64,000 nucleotides of DNA, taken from assembly GCA_022385805.1 (NCBI GenBank), contig MU277734.1:13656-77655 (forward strand), written 5' to 3'. Shown one piece after another: positions 23,018-34,941 of the stretch. Positions within the stretch are counted from its first letter, which is position 1, and each line of letters starts with the position of its first letter. The position numbers and the translations under genes were made by a program. Origin of the DNA: Pilatotrama ljubarskyi (Eukaryota > Basidiomycota > Agaricomycetes > Polyporales > Polyporaceae). The notes below the pieces were generated by a model. It worked only from the letters and a program-made list of their open reading frames with translations, was not told the DNA's origin and searched no databases.

Positions 23018-25901
23018 TCATTGAATCTTCCTGCGCGAGAACTGCGAAAACCCAGAAAAATCAGCATTCGGCTGATCCCAAGCCTCCTCCCGAAGGATAC
23101 GAGACACACCAAAGTGACGACAGTCCCGTCCGACAGCGTCTCCTTCCGCGACACATACTTGTACCCGAACCACCGCGGGACGACTTGCCAACCAGCCCAG
23201 TAGAGCACGCCCGTCACCATCACGGCGATCCCAACCAGGCAGTATCTGCGGCGTTCGAACGTTCGAGCGTCGGAGCGCGTCAGGACCGTGGCACTATCAA
23301 TATGGCATTTTGAAGAGGGGACGTACAGATAGTACGGCAGCGGCGGCGTGTCGCCTTTGCCGTTCGCCGGAGGGAAGAATGGTGCGATGAGAACTGCGGA
23401 GAACCGCCGCTTCGTCAGTGCGAGTCCTGGGGATGCACGATCGACGTGTGGAACGCACGGAAGAGGGCTGCCACGAGGAAGCATACAGCCATGGGCCACC
23501 ACACTGCAGTAATCGTGAACGTCAGCAACACGGCTACGTGGTTTGCAGCTGGGGCGAAGTACTACACCGACCTTTGAACGGCCGAGGCAGGTTGGGCTTA
23601 TGCCATCTCAGCCAGAATATTCCCTCAAGAAACGGACAAAGTTCACGTCAGTTCTCGTATTCTGCAAATGAACGCGCTACGTACAATGACGATGAAGAGG
23701 CTGATGATCTGAGATGGGTATCCCTCCACATCGATGATGAAGGGATACGCGACGTTGGGTGGGGGAGCGATGATGATGATCGCCTGGGGAGGTTCTTCAG
23801 TCCCACAGGCAGGGATGGTTCATAATAACGCACCGTAGGTATGAAGTGGATGAATAGCCCGCGAAAGGGCGCCTTGCCTGTCGGCCAATTCGACGCCCAG
23901 AACCGATTTCCGAACGGTAGCGGGATACCCTCCTTCGCAAGCTCTGAATAGGGGTTCAAGGATTTAACCCGGAGAAGCAGGTGACTTCAGTCACCTTGGT
24001 TGACACGTGCTGCCGTGAACGTCTGCATACTCTCAGCAAAGTGGATTTGGCGCTGTAAGGGCGTCAGAGGTTCTTACAACGTTGATGACGCTCTACGAAG
24101 TATCGGGGGTATTATCAGCGTGGGTGCGGCATATATACGGCAAGATAACCCACCCTGAAGGGCCGAATGCAAATCGGAAGCACGTTGCGTGAGTGGAAAC
24201 CTCGTCGTGGCACTGCCTCAGACGCACCCTAAGGCACTACATGAACCGTGTCAGCCGGAATAAAGCTGCAGATCCATGAGAAAGCCCACCTCAACGCAAC
24301 GAACACGGTCAAGGCCTTCTGCGCCTCCGCCCCGAACACGTTCTTGACGAACAGACTAGCGACTGTCGTCCCGCTTTGGGCGATCTCTTCCTTCGTCGCC
24401 GCCCTACCAGAACCATCAGCACACGCGCCTTTCTTGATTGGCCAAGGCGAGCGCACGCACGCAAAGTAGCTAATGTTGGCGAGCAGATACAGGACAGAGC
24501 AGATGCAGAGCCCGAGGGGCGCGGCGATCTTGAGCGTGCGCACCGGGTTCTTGACGTTGTTGAGGACGTAGTTCACGTTCGACCAGCCGTCATAGGCGTT
24601 GAGCACTTTGTACGCCCCAGTCGCATACTAGTCCAGTCCATCAACGTCAGCGATACGACGTCATGATTTTATGGAACATGGGCGAGACAGACATCGTTGG
24701 CGCTATGCGAGCTTCCGGAGAAGGCATTCCTGAAGTTCGCGTGCGGGTCCGCGATGTGGGTGTGGCCAGAAAGCACCACCCAACCTAGTAGTCGGAAGCC
24801 TCGTGAGCATGACCCGACATGCCTACTAGGCGGCGTGGCCGCGCACCAGTGATGACGACGAAGACGAGGAAGGCGATTTTGGTGACACTCAAACCCTGAA
24901 TTCGGAGCATATGAGGGAGGATGCGCCACGACTCCATTAGGCTACGCTCACATTGACTACCCAAACTCCCAGACGAGGGGTAAGGCCATGGAGGAGTGTC
25001 ACAAAGCCGGCGACTGCTTGACAGAGTGATTAATGATCTCTGGTATAAATTGCTCTCGACGCAAACCTCCTAGTGCGATTCCTCTGGTAGCCCATCGAGT
25101 GGCTGGTTGCCCTGCAGACACCAGGATGCTGCGCCCGAATGTCACGGTGTTCGTCAGTCGTGGACAGCATTCGAACTCACTTCTGGGCGAAGACCTAGCC
25201 ACGTTTGTCAGCCATATGCTCCAATGCCATCCATGCTTGAGTCTTACTATGCAGTTCGAAGCCGTTGACGCGAGGATGATCGCATTCGCAGCAAAGATGA
25301 CCGTCGCGAGGTGCTTTGGCTTCTTGTACACCGCTTCCAAGTAGACTTTCTCCCCTCCAGATCGAGGGAACATGGTCCCGAACTCGAGCCAGATGCACAG
25401 CCCACAGAAGGACAAGACGAAGCCGAGCACCCAGACCATTAGCGAGGCGCCGACAGAGCCTACAGAGCCGAGAATGGAGGAGGGCGTCGAGAAGATGCCC
25501 GTTCCGATGATACGGCCGACGCTGAGAGGAAGGCAGGTATTATCATTCGTACCATGCTCCCAGGCGCAGGACACTCACATGAGCATGGTACAGCTGAACA
25601 CTCCCAGATGGCGTCCCATTCCGCCTGCGACATCTGCACGAAATGCCTCGTCAGTTGCACGGCGTGGGCTCCTCAATCCAGACATCACGCAGTACATACC
25701 TTCCTCGAACGACAACTCGCCAGGATTGACCTCTGCGTCAGCAATCACAGCGAGCTCGTCAGACGCAATTAACTCGTCGACGCCGATACCTCCTTTTGAG
25801 TCGGACTTTGAGCTTGATTCGTCTGGAACAGGGGCCATTGCTCCAACCTCCGAGTCCTGGTGAGTCCGCCGCGTTCTCAGGTGTTTTGACAGCGAGGTCA
25901 T
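23018..25901 (-). CDS. Mup1-like amino-acid permease, array copy 3
   Basis: It starts at ATG 25901 (MTSLSKHLRTRRTH). The N-terminal tail of about 70 residues is Ser/Asp-rich and ends DAEVNPGELSFEEG, keeping the motif of the other copies while the rest of the tail is unrelated. The TM1 exon (about 25525-25250) reads GRIIGTGIFSTPSSILG, LMVWVLGFVLSFCGLCIWLE, FPRSGGEKVYLEAVYKKPKH. The central exon (24630-24475) reads YKVLNAYDGWSNVNYVLNNV followed by PVRTLKIAAPLGLCIC; Asp replaces Ser or Ala before Gly-Trp. A later exon reads AATKEEIAQSGTTVASLFVKNV. C-terminal exons carry NRFWASNWPTGKAPFRGL, PPANGKGDTPPLPYYL, RYCLVGIAVMVTGVLYWAGW and FSRRKIQ (23041-23018). It appears intact. The substitutions near TM6 could alter substrate preference, but that is inference. 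Confidence 0.86.
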
Positions 25902-26640
25902 GGTGGATCGCTATCAGAAAAGCTGGGCTGAGCTCGAGGGCTGACGGGAGAACAGAGGACCAGCGGTGAGCGAAAGTTGGAGTGAGATAACGCGATTGGA
26001 AGCATGCGAAACTCACATCGGGCCTGAGAGGATGCGGGCAGAGATAGGATATTTCTCCGCTATACCAGTACGATGCCCTGAATCGCCCAAATGTGACCTA
26101 AGATCAAACGTAAACCGACTGAGCCAGCAGCCTGTGTTGTGAGTCTTTGACCCGTACGCACCTTTGCTTGTTAAGCATAATCTAGCGTGGTGTTCAACAT
26201 AAAGTAATGGGTAGTAGTAGGCAGCCTCAGTCCGTCCGACTCTGCGAAGTTGTGAGTGCCTGAGTGCGCCGCTGTCAAGAATGGAAGTCCAGCAGGGAGC
26301 ACGAAGTGACGGCTTCGGACGCACGTGCCTCCCTCGCGCACCAGTCTGCATGCCAGCGATGGCCTTATGCTTGGCTATGCAGAATGATGGTTGATAGGGT
26401 CTTTCCAGCTCGGTCTATGAATGTTTTGCTTTACCCAGGCGTGTTCCAGCGGAGTAGCTGACGAGCTACAGTCGAATGGCTCCCAGCAGTCACAAGAGGA
26501 CGCAAGCTGTCATATTGCGTGACATTGGACTGTGCATGTGAGGAGCGAGATCCCCTTCGTTCAAGTTGGTACCCTGGGTGCTCTCCTGTATACATGATCC
26601 GGAACGTAACAGAGAATGACTATTCTGCTGCATGAGTGCG
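25902..26640. other. Spacer between permease copies 3 and 4
   Basis: Promoter of copy 3 and downstream flank of copy 4. No gene or repeat was recognised. Confidence 0.5.
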
Positions 26641-29515
26641 TTACTCGATCTGCTGACTCGAAAACTGGACGAGAACCGTCAGTACCACGGCCATCGGAAG
26701 CTCAACTTCTGAGACAGCCTCGGCGCTCGAAGAGAATAAGACTTGAGACGTACCACAGTGACGACAGTCCCATCTGACAACTTCTCTTTGTGCGGGACAT
26801 ACTCATATCCAAGCCATCGAGGCAGCACGCGCCATGCCGCCCAGTAAAGCACGCCACCCGCCATGACCGCAATCCCGACAAGGCAATATCTGGATCGTCA
26901 TATTTCAGTCTACCCAAGTCCTGTGGCCGCCGTGATGGACGTACAAGTAGTACGGAAGCGGTGGAGTATCACCCTTGCCGTTAGCCGGTGGGAGGAAGGG
27001 GGCAACGAGGACTGGATAAGAGGACACTCGCTCGAATCAGTCTTCCCGCGACTATTTGGACGAGGATACGCACGGAAAACGGCTGCCACGAGGAAGAATA
27101 CGGCGAGAGGCCACCATACTGGGTACATAAAATTGGTATGTTGACTTGTCCAGCCCCCGAATGGCTCATTGAAAGGACGCATACCTTTGAACGGGCGCGG
27201 TAAGTGAGGTTCGCGCCATCTGAGCCACAGCAATCCCTGGAAACGGTGAATGCCGCATGAAAACTGGGGTAGTATTCAGATTGCGTAGCAGCCAACACTT
27301 ACGATCACAACGAAGAGGTTGACGATCTGCGAGGGATAGCCTTCCACGTCTACGATGAACGGATACGCAACCGTCGCTGGGGGTGCTATGATTATAGCGA
27401 CCTAACGCACGATGAGTCTGGTCGGCAATGTCATTCAGAGGCACGTACTGTAGGGATCAGGTGCATAACCAGCCCTGCCAACGGCGACTTGCCAGTAGGC
27501 CAATTCGACGCCCAGAAACGGTTGCCGAGTGGGAGAGGGATTCCCTCCTTCGCAAGCTCTGTGGGTAGTCAGTAGATCACTTCAGAAATATGAAACATTG
27601 GCGTGGGATCGGCGGCGGTGCTCACCCTGATTCACCCGTGCTGCAGCAAAGCTCTGGCTTACATCTCTCAGCTCCGACTCCTAATCTCCTGCGACGACAC
27701 GCACCACAGTAATCACATTCTGTCGAGAATGCTTTAGTATATGTAGGAATCCCAAGGTACTCACGAAGCCAACGTACCCTGTGTCACAGGATGCAGGCTT
27801 ACTTCAGTACACGCCATCCGGATATGAGTGTGAATGACCCACCCCAAGGCACTGCAAGGACGTCAGATAGAGTACTCAAAAGGGGAAATCCACGTACCTC
27901 AAGGCAACGAACACTGTCAGTGCCTTCTCTGCCTCCTCGCGGAACACATTCTCGAAGAACAAGCTCGCGACAGTCGTCCCGCTTCCGACGATCTCCTCTT
28001 TTGTCGCCGCCCTGCCACAACCATCAATCCTCACGCCTTTCGCGATGCAGGAACAGTACTCACGCGAAGTAGCTGATGTTCGCGAGGAGGTACAAGGCCG
28101 CGCAGATTCCTAGTCCGAGCGGCCCGGCGATCTTGAGCGTGCGGACGGGGTTCTTGACGTTGTTGAGGACGTAGTTGACGTTTGACCAGCCCGAGTATGC
28201 GCCGAGCACTTTGAAAGTGGCAGTAGCATACTGATATACGAAGTAGTCAGCTATAAACCGACAAATTCGGGGGATGTGACGGACGTCGTTTCCGCTATGC
28301 GAGCTGCCACCGAATGCGTTTCTGAAGTTCATGTGCGGATCTTGGATGGCTGTATGGCCAGAGAGCACAACCCAGCCTGATTGTGTCGTCCGTCGTCAGC
28401 ATATGGATGCAGTTCAATGCTTGAGTGAGTGACGTACCGGTTATCACGACAAAGAGCAGGATGGATATCTTGCAGAGGCTTAAGCCCTACGGTGAAGCTA
28501 CGTCAGGATCTTGCTATGATCCCTCGTCGTGAGTCTCGTGACGCTCACGTTTGCAAGCCATATCCCAAGGCGCGGAGTGAGGCCATGCAGGAGCGTCATG
28601 AATCCTGCGACTACATCGGAGCATACTGAGCCGTCTTTTCGATCTACAACGTAGAGCCTGCGTTGATTACCTCCCAGAGCGACACCTCGAGTGACCCATT
28701 CATCTACAGGACGGCCAGCAGCAACCAGGATGCTACAAGGTGTTCAGGACCGCATCTCGGAGACGTCCAACATGACGAGTACTCACTTCTGCGCAAATAC
28801 CTGCGAGCCGCCCTTGTAAGCTGCCTTTCCGAGATATTTCATATCGAAGACCTACTATGCAATTCGACGCTGTGGACCCCAGGATAATAGCATTGACGGC
28901 GAACAAGACGGTGGCAAGATACTTGGGCTTCTTGTACACGGCCTCCAGGTACACCTTCTCTCCGCCAGATCGAAGGAACATGGTACCGAGCTCGAGCCAG
29001 ATGAAGAGGCCGCAGAAGGACAGCACGAAGCCAAGGACCCAGAGCATGAGCGAGGCGCCGACGGAGCCAACCGAGCCGAGGATCGACGAGGGCGTCGAGA
29101 AGATGCCCGTACCGATGATACGCCCGACGCTACGAGACGACGCATATAAGATTCTACTGTATCGAGGCGCCGTGCAATACTCACATGAGCATTGTGCAGC
29201 TGAACACGCCCAAGTGGCGACCCATTCCGCCAGCGACATCTGAGTACCCTTCTCAGTGCAAATGTGGACTCACGCTCAATTGCGAAGCATACCTTCTTCG
29301 AACGAGAGCTCCCCGAGATCGAGCTCCGAGTCTACAACGGCGGTGATGACCTCGGACGCGGGCCACCCCTCTTTATCGTTGTGTTCCTCAGGTAGCTTCA
29401 CATCAGGCTGTCGATCAGCATGATCGGCGGATATGGTTCCGAGTCCCTCCTTGTGCAACTCCTCCTGAGGCTGTCGTGCTCTCGTTAAGAAGAGTTGCTT
29501 CAAAAGAAGAGCCAT
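26641..29515 (-). CDS. Mup1-like amino-acid permease, array copy 4
   Basis: It starts at ATG 29515 (MALLLKQLFLTRARQ). Its tail of about 75 acidic and polar residues ends DSELDLGELSFEEG. A short exon GGMGRHLGVFSCTMLM precedes the TM1 exon (about 29133-28863) with GRIIGTGIFSTPSSILG and LRSGGEKVYLEAVYKKPKY (Leu-Arg where the others have Pro-Arg). The central exon (28230-28065) reads FKVLGAYSGWSNVNYVLNNV then PVRTLKIAGPLGLGIC. Then follow TKEEIVGSGTTVASLFFENV, NRFWASNWPTGKSPLAGL, WLRWREPHLPRPFK, PPANGKGDTPPLPYYL, YCLVGIAVMAGGVLYWAAW, and a last exon (26664-26641) encoding FSSQQIE. This is the first gene of the array in the direction of transcription. I see no disabling change. Confidence 0.86.
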
Positions 29516-32352
29516 AGCGATCGTGGGCTGGGGACGCGGCCAGGGGGGAAGGAGGGTGAACGCGATTCCGGTGATAACATAGAGGCCGATGGGGCTTTGA
29601 GAAGGCGAGGCCTAGAAAGAGCACAGGGTCATAGGACGTTTTTGCTGGCCTGATATGGATCATCCAAAGTGCCTATCATTTAAATCGGCCGAATGCCAGT
29701 CAACCTGGAGTACGCAGAGAGCTTCGAATCGGACTGATAGCGGGTTTTGCACCTCTCGTTCAGTCATCCAGTCAGTTATCCTGCACGACTCACCAGCTGA
29801 GATGGAAGCTCTCCGTTCAATTCCCACAATGAAGCACCGCAACGTCAAGAAGCAAACCCAGATGACCATGGCGCGATAGCACGCGAAGCCGCTGCAAGGC
29901 TCCACAGCCGAGCGATTGCAGATAGCTGAAAAGGCGTTACGCTTGCAGGTGCCAGACAGCATGGGTGGTGCAGTGAGTATATTATTACTGACCGGTGCAG
30001 AATGAATGTCACCACTAGAAAATTAGTGAGTACTCAGCTACGAAGCGAGAGGCACGATGTACCTTCCGATTTCGATAACCCCTGTCGCAGCGCGCAGCGG
30101 ATACGTAGAGAGAGCTCGGGGTAAACCTCCTACAGTGCACGAAACTCGCGCCGCGAGACCATTGCAGGTCACCGTCCCAGGCCTCTCGGATCGGGATCTA
30201 ACCGGCGCCCTGCAAACTGAATGTCGTAAGGCGCACACCGAGCGCTCAGCTACGCCCCAGGTCGGAACGGGCGAGCGAGTACTGTACTTATGTTGTAACA
30301 GCCCTCAGCGGGTGGTGTCCTGGGCCCGCTTCAAGACCTCGTCATGCTTGGCCGCGTGGGTCCGTCTGCACAGCACCGAGCTGGACACCTTGAACTGGAC
30401 GAGTCTATCAAATATAAGAGATCACCACGCGCGACCCTGGCGGCAAACATGTAAGGTTGTCACGGTGGCGTGTTCGATCGTATCATACAGGACGATAGGT
30501 CTATCGTGGCGTGGGCGTGGGTATGGTGTTCAGCTCTTTAACCTCCGTTGAGCGTTCACTGCCACTTACTCGCGTCGGGCTGTACGTGACGAAATCGATT
30601 CAGAGCGGAGGGAACTCGGTATTAGGGCGCTCGACATGTGGTCTTTGCGACTTGGGAGTACAAGGGTACGCCCGGGCAACACACAGCAGCGAGACAGAGA
30701 GACGGCGAGGGGTTCAGGGACGAGCTCGATCCGGTTGCTAGAATGGACTGCCAGAAAAACCGATAGCGGACGGTTGTCCGTGTTGTGCACGTCGTGAACT
30801 CCACAGCCCTCCCCTCTCGCACACGGCTAGGCTGACAGAACCAGAACGATTGGTGGCGGAAGCACGACAGATCAGAGGAAGCAATGGCGGGAGTGAGACC
30901 AGCATCGGGTCCCTCTTCTTCGGTGGACCCGAGGGCAAACGCCGACGCCTCAGAACCATCCTCGAGCCAGCGTCCCAACAGAAAGCAGCAGACAAGGTCG
31001 TCAAGCGACCGCTTCCGTCCATGCCACGCGTCATCATCAACGCTCGACGTAAGTAAGAGGGCCGGGTCTGTTCGAGGGGGTCGGAGCGTGGTGGCGCTGA
31101 ATCTGCCGTCGACGCAAACGACAAGGCCTGCCTTTTCCAGATAAGGACAGGAGAGGAAGAGTGAGCCGCGATCTAGATTGCGAGCCGCGAAAGTCCGTGG
31201 TCTGTGGATCACTGCGAGGGAACCATACCGTAAAGAGACAGCTCGGGCTCGATGCCTAGCACTCCGTGTACGTGAGAACAGTACACGAGCTCGGGTCGTC
31301 GAGTGTCGGCATGTCGAGAGCAGTGTTCCTAGTACTTCCAGCGCAAGGATTATGCTACCCACAGGGATAACAGCGAGCATAGGCAGCCTCCACTCCAGAT
31401 ACAGTGCGGCGAGCTGCTTGGCGTGAGCCAAGGAAGATATAGTATGCCGTCAGGTTTCAGAGTTTCAGAAGACGACGGCGAACTCCCGGGCCATTGCATT
31501 CGCAGATGACACGGCGCAGCTGTAGTTCAATAGTCGGCAGAGCGGAGAGGGATGCCTCATGGCCCGGCCCGCGGCGTCGGTGAGCTGGCCATTCTGATTC
31601 TCGTCGTGTGAGCACTGAATGGGGGTCTGCAGCCGCCACCGAGACTTTCCCAACAGAAGCTGGCCGCTGACGCCGCGCTCGCACGGGGTCGAGGAGACCC
31701 TCGAGCTCCGTGCACCGCTGGCGTCGTCCGGCTGAGCGGTGCGCTGGAGTCGAGTTTGGCAACCCCCACTCACGCGAGGAGCATTTGAATTTACGAGAGG
31801 GAGCGATATTGTGCGGCGGCAGAGGCCCGAAGCTCCAGAGCGTACTCCCAGGAAGGCATGTCAGGGAAGCTCGAGTCCACGTTGGAGGAAGGGGCCGTTG
31901 GGTGTTCCTGTCCGCCAGGAATGGGAGGGAACAAAGTGACTGCCTTTTTGGTCAACAAGCAAAAGCACCGATAGGTCTGGTGATTCTTGATGCGCTAGCA
32001 GGACCCCGAGAGACGTATTTCAGTGTCCCTAGCGTACCCAGGTCTTTTCAGAGCGTACTCGAGCGCATGATGAGCAGGATGCGGTCGTTCAGAAGGTTCA
32101 ATGAGCAGAGGTAGATGGTGGTCGGAGGAGAGATCGCGACGGACGAATGCGGCGGTGTGCGGCGGGAGTGGGCGCCTGTTTGGGTGATTGAGCGATGCGA
32201 TGGCACCGCTTCCCGTTCGGGGTCCTGGTCCTGGGAGAGTCGGTTCTGATGCCAGACGGCGAGGGCATCATTTAAAGCAGACGAGAACAATAAACAGGCC
32301 CCCCGTGCTTCCCCTCCTATTGTTCCCCTCCAATCGGGAAACAAGTCTCGCC
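29516..32352. other. Intergenic; no supported gene
   Basis: A 2.8-kb stretch between the permease array and HMG-box gene 1. At 30850-31056 (+) a frame reads SETSIGSLFFGGPEGKRRRL and ends at a good donor (GTAAGT, near 31049), with a possible acceptor near 31140; the only ATG nearby (30884) is in another frame. A long minus-strand frame (31431 to 30622) covers the same DNA. One of them may be a small real gene, but I cannot choose. Nothing else is recognised. Confidence 0.4.
32268..32276 (+). promoter_or_regulatory. Possible TATA-like element of HMG-box gene 1
   Basis: CATTTAAAG lies about 80 bases before the ATG at 32353, in an otherwise GC-rich upstream region. It is a weak match to a TATA box. 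Confidence 0.3.
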
Positions 32353-34284
32353 ATGCCTCCAGCACGCTCCCTCATCCGCCGCAGACGGTCCTCGCTCGCC
32401 ATGGGTAAGTCCTGCGTTTAGATATCGCAAGCAACACTATATACTCACCGTAATCACACAGGCTTGACCCAAGTCAAGCCAGGAAACTATGGCATCACCC
32501 ACAACTCCTCGCCACGGGCACTCACCTTCGCCCCCAACATCACCCCCGGCACGTATGTCGAGGCCGACGACGACATGAACGGCGACTCGTCGCCACCATC
32601 GCCGACCACCGCTCTCTTCCCACCCACTGCCCCGCAAACTAGCGCTCCTACACGTCGCCGACTTCCCCCCGGCAAGCGTCTCTCCCAAGGGTACATCCCG
32701 CGGCCCCCAAACGCCTTCATGCTCTTCCGCGCCAACTTCGTGCGCCAGAAGCACGTTCCCGGTTCGATCGAGACAAATCACGGATCGTTGTCCAAGATCA
32801 TCGGTAAGAATTGGACCTTATCTGCTAATCCAGCTCGTTCGCTCATATCGGTGCTCTCACCAGGGAACTGCTGGCGAGCGCTTCCTCTCGAGGAGAAGAA
32901 GTACTGGGAGATCGAGGCCAAAAAGGCCAAGGCTGCCCATAAGGAGCGCTACCCGCACTATCGCTTCCGGCCCGTTCACAACAAGAACAAGAAGAAGGCT
33001 GAGGCCGCAGCAGCGGCCACCGACGCCGCGGGTCAGGCCGAGGGCGGCATCAAGCGCAAGGATAAGCTTCCGACTCTCCCCGCGGAGGAAGAGCGTTGCG
33101 AGGCGGTCGCTCAGCTTCTGCTCGAGGGTAAGAAGGGAGAAGAGCTCGCTGAGGCGGTGCGCCAGCTCGACATGGTCCGCGCCATGTCGCGGCCAGAGAG
33201 CGCTGCCTCCGGCGCCTTCCCTGGCATTAACCCTAGTTACACGCAGCCTCAGGTGCCCTCATACCTGCAACGTCGGCCGTCCTCCGTGCCCCCGCCCTCG
33301 ACGCTGTTCCACCCCGGCCACCCCATCGCACTGCCTTCGATCCCGTTCTTCGCCGCGCCTGCACCGCAGATGGCCTTCCCCGCACCGAACGGCATGTTCA
33401 ACCCCGCGGGTTACGGAATGGGCTCTAAGAGCGCACACGGGTCCCGTGCCCCCTCGCCTGTCAGCAACATCGCCCGCACGCGCACCTACCTTGGCCTGCG
33501 CCGCGCCTCGAGCTGCCAGCCGATCCCCTCCGAGCGCATGTGGGACGGCTACGACGCGTTCTCCAACGCGCAGCAGCACCAGCAGGACTTCGCGCACATG
33601 CACATGCACGCGAGCCCCGCGCCGTGGCAGCTCCAGCCGGACAACGAGCCGCTCCCGGAGGTGACGGACGCGAGCATCTTCCAGCCGGGCTGGGCGAACT
33701 CGTTCAAGGACGAGGCGTGCGCGCCGAACGTCGAGTACACCCCCGTCGACCCGCACTCGCAGACGTACAGCCCACGCGAGGGCCCGCCGCACGCGCTCTC
33801 GCTCAACATCGGCCCGCTCGACAGCTTCGACTTCAGTGCGTCTGCGCCGTCGACGGCGACCGACGGGTACTCAGTCATGACGCCCGGGACGGGAGGCATG
33901 TACGACCCTATAGACCCGCACATGCAGTGGCCGGTCGAGAGCGGGCCCTCGAGCACGTTCTCCGGGTCTCCCGCCCGCTCCGATGCGTCCTTGCCCGCGA
34001 ACAGCGTCGTTTCCTCCCAGGACTCCGCCATCTGCGCCCCGCAGCCGCAACACCCCCAGCTGCAGTTCGACGCGTGGTCGGACGCAGAGGGGAGCGTTTC
34101 GCAGCAGCAGTCCGCCGCGCAGTCGCCGGACGCCCAGCACTTCTCCGCGCTCTCGCTGGAGCTGGAGAAGAGCTACCAGCCGCAGGGGTACGACGTGTAC
34201 GACGCCGACTTCAGCATGGGCCTGGACGCGTCCATGGAGATGGGTCCCGCCGATTACGGCTTCTGCGCGTCGCAGGAGTACTGA
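32353..34284 (+). CDS. HMG-box transcription factor 1 (MATA-HMG type)
   Basis: Probable sequence-specific nuclear regulator of the fungal MATA-HMG class, which includes mating-type and sexual-development factors such as Prf1 and Pcc1. Exons 32353-32404, 32462-32803 and 32864-34284 give 604 residues. The HMG box spans about residues 95-168: GYIPRPPNAFMLFRANFVRQ, then GSLSKIIGNCWRALPLEEKK and YWEIEAKKAKAAHKERYP. It is preceded by a basic stretch (RRRLPPGKRL) and followed by an Asn/Lys-rich likely nuclear signal (HNKNKKKAEA). After the box comes an amphipathic segment (EERCEAVAQLLLEGKKGEEL), then a long Pro/Ser/Gln-rich region to the C terminus, as in activation domains. The second intron is 60 nt, interrupts the box, and has no in-frame stop. 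A paralogue on the other strand (52136-54020) shares the exon-1 length and this intron position. The exact target is unknown. Confidence 0.9.
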
Positions 34285-34941
34285 GCTCGTCTGCGACGCT
34301 CGGTCGGTCGCGTCCTGCTCCTCCTTACGTTTCTTAACGTGACTCTTTCTCGCCGTCTCTCCGCTCGTCGTTTCCTCTCTGTTTATCTGTAGCATCCTAT
34401 ACCACCGCGCCTGCGCTATCGCGGGTGCTAATACCTCCCAAGTCCCCGAGTCTCCTCTCTGTAGCCATTATATAGCGCTCGTCGTCTTTGCTCTCTTATC
34501 CACTGGCTGGCTCGACCGACATCACCCCCTCTGTAGCAATATCTGAGATCCCTTACGAGTACATACCTTTTGATGTCGTTCCATAGATACCTGATGGCAC
34601 CTCCCTTCTACATACCCTACACGGTGCCTTTGCATTATTGGCATTTGCGTCCGTCCCTGTATCTATCTATCAAGCTTTATTGGATGTCCCTGTTACCTCA
34701 ATAACGTCTGCGTACGAGGTCATAGTGATATGAAGAGGCAAAGACGCGCCGAAGTCAGCATTCAGTGCTCGGGAGTCGAAGTCTACGCAACTGCTGGTTC
34801 GCCGTACCATCTTCGTGACAAGTACGCTACTGAACGCGAGCTATCCTTGGACACCATCGTCAACAGTGGGTATCATACATCGGGGCTACGCAGAAGATGA
34901 TCATTCGGGAACACCATACACTGGGGCACCGCAGGAGTTGG
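34285..34941. other. 3' flanks of convergent genes
   Basis: HMG-box gene 1 and the metallophosphoesterase gene converge here. The sequence is pyrimidine-rich after the HMG stop, then AT-richer with ATACC/TATATA motifs. It is likely terminator sequence for both, with no gene seen. Confidence 0.5.

Noticed and set aside
31480..31525. Peptide RAIAFADDTAQL resembling the FADD/YADD box of reverse transcriptases
   Set aside because: It stops immediately after the motif, and no neighbouring reverse-transcriptase motif is found in any frame; too short to call a retroelement relic.
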